A stretch of DNA of 64,000 nucleotides from Cytophaga hutchinsonii ATCC 33406. GTDB taxonomy: Bacteria; Bacteroidota; Bacteroidia; Cytophagales; Cytophagaceae. This document shows, piece after piece, positions 62,012 to 64,000 of this stretch (position 1 is the stretch's first letter; each line of letters starts with the position of its first letter). The notes under the pieces were generated by a model. The model saw only the letters and a list, made by a program, of their open reading frames with translations. It had not been told where the DNA came from and did not search any database. Made by a program: the position numbers and the translations under genes. Location of the stretch: the NCBI RefSeq assembly GCF_000014145.1, contig NC_008255.1, positions 3,178,001-3,242,000 of the forward strand. The letters run 5' to 3'.

Positions 62012-62791
62012 TTATCGTGCTGCTGCTCTTTTCGTTGGCTGCAGACTGGCTTTTAACTGTGCCATCAGATCTTTGGTTGCAGTAGGTTTGGAAGCCGCTG
62101 ATTTTGTTTTGACAACCGTACCTTTTGCTTTTGCCTTAATCAGCTTCAACAATTCCGATGTATAAGTGTCTTTGTATTTAGAAATATCAAACGTTTCCGT
62201 CAGCTGATCAATCAGTGAAAGTGCCATTTTCATTTCACCTTCTTTGATTGCACTTTTAGCAGGAAGATCAAGTGCATCTGCATCTAAGATTTCTTCCTGA
62301 AAACGGATCTTGTTTAATACAATAACATTACCGACCGGTTTCAGGATTGCCAGTGCTTCTTTGTTCCGAAGTACATAATTTGCTACTGCTACTTTCTTTG
62401 ATTTTATCAATGCTTCACGCAGCAAGGCATACGCGCGCGTGCCCGATTTGTCGGGCTGAATATAATACGGCGTTTCGAAATACACGGAATCAATTTCATC
62501 TTCCTGAACGAATTGCAGGATTTCAATTGTTTTCGTTTTTTTCGCATTCGCTTTTTCAAAATCCTTTTCATCAAGGATCACGTAATCATCTTCTATCTTA
62601 TATCCTTTAACAATATTATCCCATGCTACTTCTTTGCCCGTCTTGGCATTCACACGCTGGAATTTTATGTTGGAATGGTCTTTTTTATCCAGCATATCCA
62701 GGTCAAGTCTGCTCTCATGTGTAGCACTGAATAATTTTACGGGTATGTTTACCAGACCAAACCCGATCGCACCTGTCCAGATTGTTTTCAT
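62012..62791 (-). CDS. ku: Ku, NHEJ end-binding protein
   Basis: A 259-residue bacterial Ku: [16 protein letters not shown] at the N terminus, [10 protein letters not shown] and [24 protein letters not shown] in the core, [18 protein letters not shown] near the end. The last 45 residues are basic and alanine-rich ([22 protein letters not shown]), as in Ku proteins that bind DNA with their tails. It forms the homodimer that threads onto DNA ends and recruits LigD. Two bp separate it from the DUF72 gene upstream and 27 bp from ligD. Confidence 0.95.
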   Translation of the reverse strand: MKTIWTGAIGFGLVNIPVKLFSATHESRLDLDMLDKKDHSNIKFQRVNAKTGKEVAWDNIVKGYKIEDDYVILDEKDFEKANAKKTKTIEILQFVQEDEIDSVYFETPYYIQPDKSGTRAYALLREALIKSKKVAVANYVLRNKEALAILKPVGNVIVLNKIRFQEEILDADALDLPAKSAIKEGEMKMALSLIDQLTETFDISKYKDTYTSELLKLIKAKAKGTVVKTKSAASKPTATKDLMAQLKASLQPTKRAAAR

Positions 62792-62793
62792 AA

Positions 62794-63522
62794 CTATGTA
62801 TGTTTTAATTGCATTAATTTTTCCATTGTTTTTGCATTCGCGATCGCATTACCGCCCCATGTATTATCAAAGTAAACAAAGGCTTCTTTTACATCTGAAT
62901 CAATAAGATCGTTACGGAGTTGCTGTAATTGATTGTCAGAATAATTTGATTTATATAATTCCGTATTTCCGTGCATACGTATATATGCGGTATCTGCCGT
63001 TGTTATAAAATCTTCAGGCAAGCCCGGATAGCTGGATGTACAAAAAACAATATTCTTTGATTGTAAAACTTTATATACTTCGTTATTCCACCAGCCTGCA
63101 TCACGAAACTCCAGTACATTTTTAAATGCCGGGTCTAATTGAGATACAATTCGTTCCAGAATTTCAGGCGTATACTTAACACTTGGCGGTAATTGAAATA
63201 GGATGCATTCGAGTTTATCTTTTAATCCTGCTGCTGCAACCTCATACAATTCGGAAATCAAGGATTGTGTACCGTTAAATTTTTTGTAATGCGTAATCTG
63301 ATTGTTTGCCTTTAGGGAAAATCTAAAATCAGCGGGTGTTTTGTCGTACCAGGTTTTCAATGATTTACCCGTCGGAAATCTATAAAAACTTGCATTTATC
63401 TCAACGGTATTATAATGCCGACAATAGTATTCAAGCCACTTGCTTTGCGGCAAGCCTTCCGGATAGAACATCCCTTTCCATTCCCTGTAATTATATCCCG
63501 AACATCCGATGTGAGTACGCAT
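62794..63522 (-). CDS. DUF72 protein
   Basis: A 242-residue TIM-barrel-like DUF72 protein: [19 protein letters not shown] at the N terminus, [25 protein letters not shown] and [20 protein letters not shown]72 is a widespread family of unknown function, structurally related to phosphatases/nucleases in some analyses. It is the first gene of the DUF72-ku-ligD operon with a 2-bp gap to ku, so a role in DNA break metabolism is likely but unproven. The 180 bp upstream hold its promoter; no -7 box was identified. Confidence 0.88.
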   Translation of the reverse strand: MRTHIGCSGYNYREWKGMFYPEGLPQSKWLEYYCRHYNTVEINASFYRFPTGKSLKTWYDKTPADFRFSLKANNQITHYKKFNGTQSLISELYEVAAAGLKDKLECILFQLPPSVKYTPEILERIVSQLDPAFKNVLEFRDAGWWNNEVYKVLQSKNIVFCTSSYPGLPEDFITTADTAYIRMHGNTELYKSNYSDNQLQQLRNDLIDSDVKEAFVYFDNTWGGNAIANAKTMEKLMQLKHT

Positions 63523-63631
63523 AAAAATTTCTATTATACCATAAATTACAATAGAATCGTGTTCAGGCTATTACATGATTTATTAAGAAAGTTACATATG
63601 TATGATATTGTATACGTTTTACATTCTTTTT

Positions 63632-63698
63632 AAAAAAGGGTGTTCATACACATAAAATCTACTCATTCAAGTGTAACTTTTATATGTATGAACACCTT
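63632..63698 (-). terminator. Long terminator of the partial gene
   Basis: 19-bp arms (63639-63657 and 63678-63696) with one mismatch and a 20-nt loop. On the minus strand it is followed by a T run. It ends the gene at 63704-64000. Confidence 0.8.
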
Positions 63699-63703
63699 AA
63701 AAG

Positions 63704-64000
63704 TTATTCATGTACTTTGAACATATAATAGTTACCTGTTTTCCCAAACCGGTTGGGAATGGTTGCAAATACATACAAGCCATCACCTATAGAATGAATT
63801 GTTGAACTGTTTACATTATCAGAATCTACCGGATCATTTTCAAACAATAAAATCTTTTCTTTTAATGTTCCATTCATATTATAAATCCAGCAAGTCATTT
63901 TCGACATTCTATATTGTGTTGTGAAAATATACAACAAGCCATCTGAAAACATTATTTTAGGAAAAAACGAAGCCAGTGTCTGATCTTCTGCTTCCTGCTT
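63704..64000 (-). CDS. Beta-propeller-like protein, 5' truncated by window
   Basis: The frame is open from the window edge to the stop at 63704 (98 codons visible); an internal ATG at 63952 is not necessarily the start. The sequence has repeating strands (LLYIFTTQYRMSKMTCWIYNM and GLYVFATIPNRFG), similar to six-bladed beta-propellers of exported Bacteroidota proteins. Too little is visible for a family name. A strong terminator follows. Confidence 0.6.
   Translation of the reverse strand, partial: KQEAEDQTLASFFPKIMFSDGLLYIFTTQYRMSKMTCWIYNMNGTLKEKILLFENDPVDSDNVNSSTIHSIGDGLYVFATIPNRFGKTGNYYMFKVHE

Noticed and set aside
1-64000. CRISPR array, transposase, integrase, prophage or rRNA genes
   Set aside because: No regularly spaced direct repeats, no recognisable transposase or integrase protein and no rRNA sequence were found in either strand.

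Overview
The window looks like chromosome of a gliding, polysaccharide-degrading member of the Bacteroidota, most like Cytophaga (Cytophaga hutchinsonii or a close relative). The base composition is low in GC, and coding starts lack Shine-Dalgarno sequences. Several promoters carry the Bacteroidota -7 box TAnnTTTG. One secreted protein ends in a type IX secretion (Por) sorting domain. The gene set also includes 7TM-DISM histidine kinases, a lichenase-type GH16 enzyme and a GH63-type glucosidase. The species is an inference from gene content; no 16S gene is present.

Layout. 0-5.5 kb: 3' end of an MBL-fold hydrolase, rlmH, a secreted protein, a tandem pair of small exported paralogues, an MltF-like lytic transglycosylase and a stand-alone response regulator. 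5.8-17.8 kb: a ThiF/nitroreductase fusion, a GNAT-like acyltransferase and four consecutive 7TM-DISM sensor proteins. Only the first sensor keeps the phospho-accepting histidine. 17.8-23.4 kb: NFACT/RqcH-type protein downstream of tRNA-Leu, a circularly permuted GH16 glucanase, two identical tRNA-Lys genes and small membrane or TPR proteins. 23.7-29.8 kb: a GbsR-type regulator with a long inverted repeat in front, then a TolC-MFP-RND efflux operon. 30-41 kb: HD hydrolase, membrane proteins, GH63-like glucosidase, dtd, MazG-like protein, ilvE, an NHL-repeat secreted protein and a DUF255 thioredoxin-like protein. 41.4-52 kb: minus-strand cluster rnhB-gcvT-comB-FAD oxidoreductase, and plus-strand Nudix-plsC-gatC-TPR protein-ATP:cobalamin adenosyltransferase-prfB, with CTAG-rich repeats between several of these genes. 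52-64 kb: two overlapping exported proteins, DUF763, large catalase, and the NHEJ operon DUF72-ku-ligD.

The part most likely to be a poorly described system is 5-17.8 kb. Two enzymes able to build or modify a small molecule are packed directly in front of a 7TM receptor kinase. That kinase is followed by three tandem derivatives that lost the phosphorylation site, and a divergent receiver-domain protein lies on the other side. I propose a signal-synthesis and sensing module; this is inference. Other notable points are the circularly permuted glucanase, C-terminal sliding-clamp-like motifs in RNase HII and DUF763, a stress/DNA-repair neighbourhood, a tRNA-Lys duplication whose promoter copy runs into a coding region, and an in-frame prfB without the usual frameshift.

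No rRNA, CRISPR array, transposase, integrase or prophage gene was seen. Protein families were assigned by reading the sequences; no database search was run.
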